DNA from: Yoonia sp. GPGPB17
Lineage (GTDB): Bacteria; Pseudomonadota; Alphaproteobacteria; Rhodobacterales; Rhodobacteraceae
Reading direction: 5' to 3'
DNA: 64,000 nt
NCBI RefSeq assembly: GCF_037892195.1
Contig: NZ_JATACI010000002.1
Span: forward strand, 1,736,001 to 1,800,000
Made by a program: the position numbers and the translations under genes. Positions 1-8,681 of this stretch are shown here, one piece after another (position 1 is the first letter of the stretch; the number at the start of each line of letters is the position of its first letter). Under the pieces are notes generated by a model. It saw nothing but the letters and a program-made list of their open reading frames with translations, was not told where the DNA came from and did not search any database.

Positions 1-315
1 ACTGGCCGGGATCAACCGCGGCGCCACCTCGCCCAATGTGGCTGTCAAAGAGGGCAGTTCCCCGCGATCCAGTGACGCCCCCGTCAAAGCGGCAACAATC
101 GTCTTTGAAACCGATTTGATCGGTACCGCACGACTTAGCCGCGGCCCACGATACCGCTCGGTCAGTACGGTCTGCCCAGATTGCCGGATCATCAGCGCGT
201 GACATTGATCAAACCCACGCGCCCGGTCCGAAACATTTGCCCAAATGTCCGTCTGCCCCAACATCGGGGTTGCAAGAGTAGCCGCTCCTGCGGCAAGAAA
301 TCCACGCCGTTTCAT
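1..315 (-). CDS. Serine hydrolase, beta-lactamase/esterase class C type (partial)
   Basis: Only the first 105 codons are present; the gene runs off the left edge. The N-terminus begins MKRRGFLAAGAA, a twin-arginine-like signal followed by a hydrophobic stretch, so the protein is probably exported. Residues 68-71 read SVSK, matching the SxxK catalytic motif of the class C beta-lactamase / D-aminopeptidase / EstB serine hydrolase family, and lie at the expected distance from the N-terminus. The substrate cannot be told. The ATG at 313-315 is the only sensible start. Family is fairly sure, function open. Confidence 0.75.
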   Translation of the reverse strand, partial: MKRRGFLAAGAATLATPMLGQTDIWANVSDRARGFDQCHALMIRQSGQTVLTERYRGPRLSRAVPIKSVSKTIVAALTGASLDRGELPSLTATLGEVAPRLIPAS

Positions 316-392
316 TGACCTATCCAGCTCACAAAAACATCACGCAGAGGATAAATCAAACGGAGAAGCACACCACAAAAAACTGCGTGAGA

Positions 393-1076
393 TCAGTGGC
401 GATAGGCAGCAGTCTCATAAAACTCGCGCAAAGTCTGGCCCTTTATGGGGCGATAGCGGTCCAGTTCACGCAAATCTGATACCCGGTCCAGCCGGAACAT
501 CCGAAACCCTTCCCGCAGCTCGCACCAGCACACGGCCGTCCAGACCTTGCCCCAGAACCAAACCCCCAAGGGGCGCACAACGCGCGATGTCTGGTTCCCA
601 GATTCGTCAGCATAGTTCATTTCCAAACGGATATGCGCCTCGGACGCGGATTCAAACCGGTCCAGATAGTCGCGCCAATGGCCCCGCTGTTCCGCCCCTT
701 CCATCACATGCACATTCACCTGACCGGCTTGCCTGCGCGCGTCATCAGGTAGAACCGCATCAATCTTGACCAATGCCTCTTGGGCGGCAGCGGCCATCTT
801 CGTCCCACCCCATGTCTGCAAAATTCGCGCGCCCGACACCAAGGCGACGATTTCATCATGGGTGAACATCAGCGGCGGCAGATCGTAGCCATCCCGCATC
901 AGATACCCCACGCCTGCTTCGCCTTCGATGGGTACACCAGACCCAATCAAATGGGCCACGTCGCGGTAAATCGTCCGCGGCGTGACTTCGAGTTTTTCGG
1001 CCAGTTGTGCCGCTGTGGTCAGCCGACCGCCCCGCAGAAACTGCAAGATCTGAAACAGGCGGTCAGCGCGGCGCAT
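393..1076 (-). CDS. YafY-type HTH / WYL-domain transcriptional regulator
   Basis: 227 aa. Residues about 1-55 form a DeoR/HTH_11-type winged helix (MRRADRLFQILQFLRGG, then the TPRTIYRDV recognition helix). The rest is a WYL-type ligand-sensing region with the RVVRPLGVWFWGKVW and CELREGFRMFRLDRV segments. Such proteins act as cytoplasmic ligand-responsive regulators. Its start codon directly follows the stop of the upstream VOC gene, so the two form one transcription unit and the regulator may respond to a compound handled by that protein (inference). Confidence 0.85.
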   Translation of the reverse strand: MRRADRLFQILQFLRGGRLTTAAQLAEKLEVTPRTIYRDVAHLIGSGVPIEGEAGVGYLMRDGYDLPPLMFTHDEIVALVSGARILQTWGGTKMAAAAQEALVKIDAVLPDDARRQAGQVNVHVMEGAEQRGHWRDYLDRFESASEAHIRLEMNYADESGNQTSRVVRPLGVWFWGKVWTAVCWCELREGFRMFRLDRVSDLRELDRYRPIKGQTLREFYETAAYRH

Positions 1077-1442
1077 CTAGGCTGTCGCCTCAAACAGACC
1101 GATGGAGTTGCCGTCAAGGTCCTTGGCATAAGCAAAACGCCCTGCGGGGATATCAATTGGCGGGCTCAGCACCTGCCCGCCTGCTTTCCAGCAGCGGTCG
1201 ATCCCGGCTTCAAGGCGATCGGTCAGCCCAAGATGAATGGTATTGCCGCTGTCAGGGGCAGGTTTGCCAGGATAGAGGTGGGCCCCAGCGGTGTTTTCCA
1301 AGCTACCCAAAACAGCCATCGGGTTGGGGCCAGAATTGTCGATCTTCATATCATAGCCGAAGACTGCGTTGTAGAATGCAACGGATTTATCCATGTCAGT
1401 GACCGGGATTTCGCCCCAGACCATAATTGCACGATCAGTCAT
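1077..1442 (-). CDS. VOC (glyoxalase/bleomycin-resistance fold) family protein
   Basis: 121 aa with the typical two-module VOC pattern: WGEIPVTDMDKSVAFYNAVFGY at the N-terminus, GNTIHLGLTD in the middle, and a C-terminal segment ending FAYAKDLDGNSIGLFEA. The family includes metal-dependent lyases, dioxygenases and antibiotic-binding proteins; the substrate cannot be inferred here. The stop TAG (1077-1079) abuts the start of the WYL regulator with no gap. About 140 bp of non-coding sequence separate it from the methyltransferase gene upstream. Confidence 0.85.
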   Translation of the reverse strand: MTDRAIMVWGEIPVTDMDKSVAFYNAVFGYDMKIDNSGPNPMAVLGSLENTAGAHLYPGKPAPDSGNTIHLGLTDRLEAGIDRCWKAGGQVLSPPIDIPAGRFAYAKDLDGNSIGLFEATA

Positions 1443-1581
1443 GTCTCATCTCCTTGTTTGAGGTTGATGGACATCTTTAAGCATACCCCTACTGACAGCA
1501 TTGTGTCAGCATGTTTTCAGGAGTTGTCAGTTTTGTAAGTCGGCGTCAAAAACCACTTCGACCTATATCAGGTTCATACCT

Positions 1582-2256
1582 TCAGGCCGCGTAGCAGACC
1601 CACCCTTTGAATGTGAAACCTGCATAGAACTGCTGAACATCCTTGAATCCGGCTTCGATCAAAAGCGCTTCATCCTCTTTGGGCGAAAGGACCGGCAGAT
1701 GCTCCTTCATGGCCGCGATGCCTTTCTCCGCCTTCGCGGCCTCAAGTCCCCATGAAACAAGCAGATTATCATTGCGTTGCAGCCATAGATCGCGCTCAGG
1801 CGCGTTTTGCGCAAAACTATGGTGGGCAACAACGAATGGCGCGCAGCGTCGCAGCCTGCTATGCAACGCGCGCAATGTACGCAGGCGCGCTGCCCGCTCA
1901 AGAAAATGCAAGGTCAACAGACAGGCGGCACCATCAAATGGGCCATCTGGGGCATCATCAATATAGCTCTCGTAAAAAGTGACCCTTTGCACCCGGTCGC
2001 CAAGCGTGACACGCGCCTGTTCAATCATGCTGGCCGATGGGTCAACGCCATCAAAACGCCATGTTGGATGCAGGCGCGCAAAGGTGTCCAGTTCAAGCCC
2101 CCCGCCTGCGCCAAGCACCAAAACCCGGCCATCTTCGGGCACGTGTTCGGCCAGTAAGAGCCCCGCCATATGATGCATATCACGCAGCCCCGGCACCTGC
2201 CGTTCCACGCGATCAGCGTATGTTGCGGCGTCACCTGAGGTATCGGAAAGCTTCAT
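1582..2256 (-). CDS. Class I SAM-dependent methyltransferase
   Basis: 224 aa from the ATG at 2256; an open frame continues upstream to 2322, but AGAGAGG lies ahead of 2256 and MKLSDTSGDAATYADRVERQ is a natural N-terminus. The SAM-binding motif I is VLVLGAGGGLEL, followed by the acidic residue of motif II in FDGVDPSASMIEQAR and a motif-IV-like FDGAACLLTLHFL. The methyl acceptor is unknown. Monocistronic or co-transcribed with the hydroxypyruvate isomerase-like gene 84 bp upstream. Confidence 0.82.
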   Translation of the reverse strand: MKLSDTSGDAATYADRVERQVPGLRDMHHMAGLLLAEHVPEDGRVLVLGAGGGLELDTFARLHPTWRFDGVDPSASMIEQARVTLGDRVQRVTFYESYIDDAPDGPFDGAACLLTLHFLERAARLRTLRALHSRLRRCAPFVVAHHSFAQNAPERDLWLQRNDNLLVSWGLEAAKAEKGIAAMKEHLPVLSPKEDEALLIEAGFKDVQQFYAGFTFKGWVCYAA

Positions 2257-2339
2257 GATCTGATCAAACCTCTCTACACAGATGGCGCGACGTACACCCG
2301 ATGCGGGCCGCCAAACAGACATCCACGGCGGCTAACACG

Positions 2340-3092
2340 TCAACCCGCAATCCACCCCAATCCATCAGCTGTCGCGGCCCGGGGTTTGTATTCCCCGGCG
2401 ACCCATCCCTGATACCCCTGTGCATCCAGGCTTTCAAAGAACGCCGGATAGTCGACCTCACCCTGATCAGGTTCACCCCGGTCAGGGATCTGCGCGACCT
2501 GTATGTGGGCGGTCACATCGCGCATCGCTTCCCATGTGCCCAAGACATCCCCGGTGATCTTCGCTGCGTGGAAGGTATCAAACTGGAGTTTGAGATTTGG
2601 CGCATCAACGGCCGTGACAATGTCGCGACCAAGATCGAAACTATTCAGAAAGTAGCCGGGCATGGTTTCGTTGTTGATTGGTTCGATTGTCAGACTTTGG
2701 TCGGGCGCCTCAATGGACGCCCAGCGCAAGTTGGTCACGAATGCCTCTTTGGCAGCCGCGCCCTCTGCCACGCCGGACATAATGTGCAGGTGTTGGGCAC
2801 CCAGCGTTTTTGCATATCGCAGCGCACGCAGAAAGTCCTTTCGAAATCGCTGTTCCAAGCCCGGCACGGCGGCGAATCCCTGCTCGCCACCCGTGTAATT
2901 CGGCGGTGGACAGTTGATCAAAACCATCTGCAACTCATGTTTACTCAGTTCATTGACAATGTCCTGCGCATTCACGTCGTAAGGAAACAGCACCTCGACC
3001 GCATCAAAGCCCGCCTCTTTCGCCGCCGCGAACCTTTCCAGGAAAGGCAGTTCGGTAAAAAGCCACGTCAGGTTAGCGCAGAATTTTGGCAT
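2340..3092 (-). CDS. hyi: Hydroxypyruvate isomerase-like TIM barrel protein
   Basis: 250 aa, full length for the Hyi/OtnI family (xylose isomerase-like TIM barrel). Recognisable segments are MPKFCANLTWLFTELPFLER, AGFDAVEVLFPYD, LTIEPINNETMPGYFL (metal-ligand Glu) and LKLQFDTFHA (Asp and His ligands). Hyi interconverts hydroxypyruvate and tartronate semialdehyde in glyoxylate and allantoin breakdown; the related OtnI acts on 2-oxo-tetronates. This fits loosely with the glycolate oxidase genes 10 kb away, but there is no direct link. Which of the two activities applies is not resolved. Confidence 0.82.
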   Translation of the reverse strand: MPKFCANLTWLFTELPFLERFAAAKEAGFDAVEVLFPYDVNAQDIVNELSKHELQMVLINCPPPNYTGGEQGFAAVPGLEQRFRKDFLRALRYAKTLGAQHLHIMSGVAEGAAAKEAFVTNLRWASIEAPDQSLTIEPINNETMPGYFLNSFDLGRDIVTAVDAPNLKLQFDTFHAAKITGDVLGTWEAMRDVTAHIQVAQIPDRGEPDQGEVDYPAFFESLDAQGYQGWVAGEYKPRAATADGLGWIAG

Positions 3093-3212
3093 GAGGGGTC
3101 CTTGAAAGCGGGTTGTGTGTTTGCTTGCACAAGACTGAAAACCATCAGTTTTTGCAAGTTAAGGCCAGAATGCCTATCTCATCAGCGGGGCCGGAACGAT
3201 GGGGAGACCAAA

Positions 3213-3404
3213 ATGAGACGCCTGATTGCCTTTGTTGTCACGCTGATAATGCCACTTATTCTGATCGGTGGCGGTGGGACGGTTGCCGGATGGGGGCTCA
3301 CAAACGACTGGGATATCATGGTCTGGATCGGCCTGGGGATGATCGCCGCTGGCGTCTTATGGGGGCTGTTCCTGTTTTTCTGGGCGAGCGACGGTGCCCT
3401 CTAA
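3213..3404 (+). CDS. Small two-helix membrane protein
   Basis: 63 aa starting at an ATG preceded by GGGGAGA (3201-3207). Two hydrophobic helices lie at about residues 4-26 (with GGGG in the turn) and 37-60. No family recognised. A longer open frame reaches back to 2301, but that part is antisense to the hydroxypyruvate isomerase gene and has no coding character. The stop lies 1 bp from the stop of the convergent DUF1285 gene. Confidence 0.6.
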   Translation: MRRLIAFVVTLIMPLILIGGGGTVAGWGLTNDWDIMVWIGLGMIAAGVLWGLFLFFWASDGAL

Positions 3405-3405
3405 G

Positions 3406-3993
3406 CTATTCCAGTTCCGCCGAGGGAATAATCGGAAAAAACACACCCTCTGACCGCACTCCAAACCACTGTGAGCCCTCATGCGAGGCGTGTTCGCCGA
3501 TCTCGACCAACCGATAAAATGATTTGCGGTCAATCAAGGCCTCCAGATTGGCACGGACCAGTACGTATGGCGATGGCTCACCCGTCTTAGGGTCACGTTC
3601 AACGCGAATAGGGTGATCGGGGCCAGCGATCATCCGGTCGCCAATATTGGTCTCAAATTTCAACCCATCACCGCGGCGGTTAAAATCCACGGCGACAAAT
3701 GGCGCATCGTCGACAGTGATCCCCACCTTCTCGACAGGGGTCACAAGCACGTAGTCGTCGCCATCTTTGCGGAGAATCGTTGAAAAGAGCTTGACCAGTT
3801 CCGCCCGTCCAATCGGCGTGCCCATGTAAAACCATGTCCCATCCCGGGCAATCCGCATGTCGATATGCCCGCAATGCGGCGGATTCCATAGATGGACCGG
3901 TGGTAAACCGCCCTTTTGGGCCGCACGGGCGCTGCTGGCGATGCTTTCGGCGCTTGGTGTCACAATCTTTTGTGTGGTCATTGTTTTTGCCAT
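3406..3993 (-). CDS. DUF1285 family protein
   Basis: About 195 aa. The body matches DUF1285: PVHLWNPPHCGHIDMRIA, DGTWFYMGTPIGRAELVKL, DDYVLVTPVEKVGI. Role unknown; no signal peptide or membrane segments, so probably cytoplasmic. I use the ATG at 3993; an ATG four codons downstream (3981) is equally possible, since neither has a clear ribosome binding site. The open frame continues to 4194 but would run into the divergent moxR gene. It is transcribed away from moxR across a 57-bp gap that must hold both promoters. Confidence 0.8.
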   Translation of the reverse strand: MAKTMTTQKIVTPSAESIASSARAAQKGGLPPVHLWNPPHCGHIDMRIARDGTWFYMGTPIGRAELVKLFSTILRKDGDDYVLVTPVEKVGITVDDAPFVAVDFNRRGDGLKFETNIGDRMIAGPDHPIRVERDPKTGEPSPYVLVRANLEALIDRKSFYRLVEIGEHASHEGSQWFGVRSEGVFFPIIPSAELE

Positions 3994-4050
3994 TGGGTGT
4001 GATGGGATTATCTGTTGTGATGCAGAATATAGTTCAACCGGAGGAAAGTC

Positions 4051-5058
4051 ATGGCCCACAATGCCGATCTCGTCGTTCAGATTGAAAATCTGGGCGCAAA
4101 GCTGGCAGAGGCGCGGACCAGTATCTCGGCCCGTTTCATTGGCCAGCCACGCGTTGTGGACCTGACATTGACCGCGCTGATTTGTGGCGGCCACGCTGTG
4201 CTGATCGGTTTGCCGGGTCTGGGCAAGACGCGGCTTGTTGATACGCTGTCCACGGTGATGGGTCTCAAGGGCAACCGCATTCAGTTCACGCCGGACTTGA
4301 TGCCCGCCGATATTCTTGGCTCCGAAGTGCTTGAAACAACCAATGATGGCTCACGCAGCTTCCGGTTCATCGAAGGCCCGGTGTTCTGCCAACTTCTGAT
4401 GGCCGATGAGATTAACCGCGCCTCGCCGCGCACGCAGTCGGCTCTCTTGCAGGCCATGCAGGAAAAGGAAGTGACCATCGCAGGCGAACACCGGCCCCTT
4501 GGTGTCCCATTCCACGTCCTTGCAACGCAAAACCCGATTGAACAGGAAGGCACCTACCCGCTGCCCGAAGCGCAGCTTGACCGTTTCCTTGTGCAAATTG
4601 ATGTCCCCTACCCGGATCGCGATACCGAGAAAGACATTCTGATCGCGACAACCGGTGTCGAAGAAGCCGAGTCCAAGGCCGTGTTCAGCGCGCAAGACCT
4701 ATTGGACGCGCAAACCCTGTTGCGCCGCATGCCAGTTGGCGACAACATCGTGGAAATGATCCTTGATTTGGTGCGGGCCTGTCGCCCCGATGACGAGAAC
4801 GCCCCAGACATCATCCGCCAGAACGTCAGCTGGGGGCCCGGCCCGCGTGCCGCGCAGGCGTTGATGTTGACGGTCCGCGCTCAAGCACTGCTTGAAGGCC
4901 GCTTGGCACCTTCTGCCGAAGATGTCCGCGCGATGGCCGTTCCCGTCCTTGAACACCGCATGGCGCTGTCTTTCGCGGCGCGTGCACGCGGCGAAAGCAT
5001 CCATCATGTCATCAACACCGTCGCCGATCAGATCACGACTGTGGCCAGCGCTGCATGA
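4051..5058 (+). CDS. moxR: MoxR-family AAA+ ATPase
   Basis: 335 aa. Walker A GLPGLGKTR at about residues 53-61, Walker B LLMADEINRASPRTQSALL near 113, and the family signature VLATQNPIEQEGTYPLPEAQLDRF near 160. MoxR ATPases are thought to act as chaperones that mature or insert metal into partner proteins, typically with VWA proteins encoded next door. It leads an operon with DUF58, BatA/DUF4159 and an amidotransferase-like protein; its stop overlaps the DUF58 start (ATGA, 5055-5058). GGAGGAAAG at 4039-4047 is a strong ribosome binding site. Confidence 0.93.
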   Translation: MAHNADLVVQIENLGAKLAEARTSISARFIGQPRVVDLTLTALICGGHAVLIGLPGLGKTRLVDTLSTVMGLKGNRIQFTPDLMPADILGSEVLETTNDGSRSFRFIEGPVFCQLLMADEINRASPRTQSALLQAMQEKEVTIAGEHRPLGVPFHVLATQNPIEQEGTYPLPEAQLDRFLVQIDVPYPDRDTEKDILIATTGVEEAESKAVFSAQDLLDAQTLLRRMPVGDNIVEMILDLVRACRPDDENAPDIIRQNVSWGPGPRAAQALMLTVRAQALLEGRLAPSAEDVRAMAVPVLEHRMALSFAARARGESIHHVINTVADQITTVASAA

Positions 5059-5925
5059 CCAACCCCCTCGCCCTGAGATCCGACGCCGAGGCGCTTGCCG
5101 CCCGCTGCCGCCGCTTCTGGCGGAAGCAGAGCATTTGGCGACGGCGGTTCTCTTGGGCGATCATGGGCGCAGACGGGCGGGCACAGGTGACACGTTCTGG
5201 CAGTACCGGCCCGCACAGCCACATGATGAGGCGCGCAGTATTGACTGGCGGCGGTCTGCCCGATCGGATGCGAACTTCGTGCAAGACAAAGAATGGCAGA
5301 TCGCCCAATCGATCATTCTCTGGGTGGATCGGGCGGCGTCGATGTCCTTTGGCTCAGACGACAACTTGCCCACCAAAGCCCAGCGGGCACGCACGCTTGG
5401 CCTTGCCTGCGCCATTCTGCTCATCCGCGGCGGTGAAAGGGTTGGGTTGACCGGTCTGCGCTTGCCCCCCGCCGTGGCGAAGCGCAGCTCATGCAAATGG
5501 CACAGCTTTTGTCGCAGCAAGACGACTCTGATTATGGGGCGCCAGAGGCGCAAGGGATGCTGCCGCATTCCCGCGCATTGTTCATCAGCGACTTTCTGGG
5601 CGATATCAAACCCATTGAAGAGGCCCTGCTACGCGCCGCGGATCGCGGTGTCGGTGGGGCGCTTTTGCAAGTGCTCGATCCGCAAGAAGAGGCGTTCCCT
5701 TTTGACGGGCGGACCATTTTTGAGAGCATGTTAGGTGCGCTGCGACACGAAACACTAAAAGCCGGCGACCTGAAATCCCGCTACCTTGATCGTCTCGCAG
5801 AACGCAAAGACCGCTTGCAACGCCTTGCACGTATCACAGGTTGGCAATTCCAGACCCACCATACCGGAGAAAGCGCAACAAATGCGCTGCTCTGGCTCTA
5901 TGGCGCTTTGGAGCATCAACGCTGA
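5055..5925 (+). CDS. DUF58 domain protein (two apparent frameshifts)
   Basis: About 289 aa when read through. DUF58 proteins are VWA-like partners of MoxR. The start MTNPLALRSDAEALAAR is in one frame. After a missing base near 5104 the protein continues as LPPLLAEAEHLATAVLLGDH, with the family signature GTGDTFWQYRPAQPHDEARSIDWRRSARSD. After a second missing base near 5475 it ends in the LFISDFLGDI...LLWLYGALEHQR frame. Both breaks look like single-base deletions, the second beside a run of six C. The product is otherwise intact, so sequence error is more likely than a pseudogene. Start and stop overlap the neighbours by 4 bp and 1 bp. Confidence 0.8.
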
Positions 5926-8680
5926 TGTGGACCATCGGCCCCATAGGTTTCGCGGCCCCTTGGCTTTTGCTGGGTCTGATCGCCTTGCCGATCCTGTGGA
6001 TCTTGCTACGCGCTGTCCCGCTTAAGCACCGATCCGGCGCCGTTTTCCGGGTGTCGCCCTGTTGTTGGGATTGACCGACGACGAAAACCAAACCGACCGC
6101 ACGCCCTGGTGGCTGCTACTGCTGCGCATTCTTGCCGTCGCCGCTGTCATCATCGGATTTGCTGGCCCTGTGCTGAACCGCCAAAATGCGCGTGAAGGCT
6201 CAGGTGATCTTGTGATCCTGATGGATGGATCATGGGCCGGTGCGTCCAGCTGGCAAGCACGCATCGATCGTGTCGACACGTTGTTGTCCGAGGCCGCACT
6301 TGCAGATCGACGCACAGCCGTTATCAACCTCAATGAACTGCCGGTCGGGGACATTCCGTTTGCGGCCCCAGCCGAATGGCAAAACCGTTTGCCGGGCATA
6401 CAGCCACAACCTTGGCAACCGATAGATCCCGCCGGATGGTTTGCAGAGACCGCTGAGACTTTCGAAACCTATTGGATCTCCGACGGATTGGAATGGGCCG
6501 GACGCGAAGAGCTGTTGGCCGCGCTGGAAAACCGCGGCAATGTGACCGTCTTCCAGACCCCGCGTCAGACCATTGGCATGCGACCCGCGCGTTTTGAGAA
6601 CGGCGAAGTTCTGGTGTCTGCCACCCGTTCACCTATCGGCAATCCACTCGAAACCACGGTCACTGCGGTGGGCCTCGACCCGGCCGGGGCGGAACGTCAG
6701 TTGGCTTCGGTGCCTCTCAGCTTTGCCCCCGGCGACCCCATCGCAGAAACCGCGATGGTGCTGCCTCCGGAGCTACGCAATCGGATCACCCGGTTTGAGA
6801 TCACTGGCAACCGGTCCGCCGGTGCGGTCAGCCTGACTGATGACGCGCTAAGACGGCGCGAGGTTGCGCTAATTGCCGGACGCGATGATCGCGAGGGGCT
6901 CGAACTGCTGTCACCGCTGTTTTATCTTCGCGAAGCGTTAGAACCGACCGCGGATATCATCGATGGCACGCTTGATGATTTATTGCTGGCCAACCCGGAT
7001 GTGCTGATCCTTGCTGATGTCGCCAATCTTGCGGGCAGCGAAGCAGAGACGGTGTTGGCATGGGTGGAAAACGGCGGCATGCTGCTGCGCTTTGCTGGTC
7101 CTCGGCTTGCCGCATCAGATCAAGGGCGCAATGAGGTTGATCCGCTTTTGCCCGTCCGCCTGCGGTCCGGCGGGCGTTCTGTTGGTGGCGCGATGAGCTG
7201 GGGTGAACCCAAAACGCTGGCGCCATTTGCCGAAGACAGCCCCTTCTTTGGATTGCCCGTTCCCGATGACGTCACCGTCACCAGCCAGGTCATGGCCCAG
7301 CCCGACCCGACATTGGCCGACCGCGTGATTGCGCAACTCACCGATGGCACTCCGCTTGTCACCCGCAACATCACTGGCGAAGGCCAGATCGTTCTGGTGC
7401 ATGTCACTGCCAACGCTGAATGGTCGAGCCTGCCACTGTCGGGTCTTTTCGTGCAAATGCTGGAACGACTTGCCGTTTCAACCCGCCCCGCAAACCCGGA
7501 TGAAGCGGAACTAGCCGGTACAACGTGGCTACCCAACAAGGTACTCGATGCGTATGGGCGGCTTGAAGACGGAAGCGCACTGCCCGGCGTCGCAGGCGAG
7601 GTTCTGGTCGATGGTGTCCCCGGGCCCGACCTTCTGCCCGGACTTTACGTCGGCGACGACCGCCAACTCGCCATCAATGTCATCGGCGCAGACACCGTGT
7701 TGAACGTGGCTCAATGGCCCGCCCGTATCGCGATCGAGGGGATGGATGTGGTGCGTGAAACTGCGTTGAAAGGCTGGCTGCTCAGTGCCGCCGTACTTTT
7801 GCTGCTTATTGACGTCATTGCGTCGCTGGCCGTCGGCGGCAGGCTGAAAGGGCCCCGCGCTGATGTGGCCGCGGCCTTGGCAGTATTATTTTTGTGGGCG
7901 TCGGAGGCACAGGCTCAACCGACCGAAGACTTTGCATTGCGCGCCACGACCGAGGTTGTTCTGGCCCACGTCCTGACCGGCGATACCGAGATCGACGAGA
8001 CTGCCGAAGCAGGATTGCTTGGCCTGTCGCAAACGCTGTTCCGGCGGACGTCCATCGAACCTGCGGCCCCCATTGGTGTGAACATCGAAACGGATGAACT
8101 GGCTTTCTTTCCTATCCTGTATTGGCCCGTCACCGCCGATCAACAACTGCCCAGCCGTGAGGCCTATACCAAGCTGAACCGCTATCTCCGCTCTGGTGGG
8201 ATGATTATGTTTGACACCCGCGACGCGGACACCGCCCGCTTTGGGTCTGGCTCGCCAGAAGGGCAACGCCTGCAAGCCATTGCCCGGTCCCTTGATATTC
8301 CCGCGATCGAACCTATCCCGCCTGATCATGTGCTGACCCGCACGTTCTATCTGCTCCAAGACTTCCCGGGTCGCTATGCCAGCCGTGATGTGTGGGTTGA
8401 AGCAGCCCCAATCAACGCCCAGCAGGTCGAAGGCATGCCCTTCCGCAACCTCAACGATGGAGTCACGCCGGTGATCATCGGCGGCAACGACTGGGCGCGG
8501 GCCTGGGCTGTTGATGGCAACGGGCGACGCATGTTCCCCGTAGGGCGCGGCATGTCTGGTGAGCGGCAACGCGAAATCGCGCTACGTTTTGGCGTGAATG
8601 TGATCATGCATGTGCTGACGGGCAACTATAAGTCCGATCAGGTCCATGTGCCGGACCTGTTGGATCGGTTGGGGCAGTGA
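5925..8680 (+). CDS. BatA-like N-terminal / DUF4159 membrane protein (frameshift)
   Basis: About 918 aa. The N-terminus (MWTIGPIGFAAPWLLLGLIA) and the RTPWWLLLLRILAVAAVIIG segment are the two helices of the aerotolerance/BatA N-terminal domain. Helices near 7790-7850 split the protein, and the C-terminal part (about 7910-8680) is DUF4159 (LAFFPILYWPVTADQQLPSREAY cut to its core: ILYWPV, LRSGGMIMFDTRD). A break near 6021-6025 (TTAAG) shifts the frame by the equivalent of one missing base; downstream the expected RRRFPGVALLLGL motif resumes. Probably an inner-membrane protein with a periplasmic region working with MoxR/DUF58. Confidence 0.82.
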
Positions 8681-8681
8681 C

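Noticed and set aside
2301..3404. 367-codon plus-strand frame
   Set aside because: Most of it is antisense to the hydroxypyruvate isomerase-like gene; only the last 63 codons, with their own ATG and SD, look like a protein.
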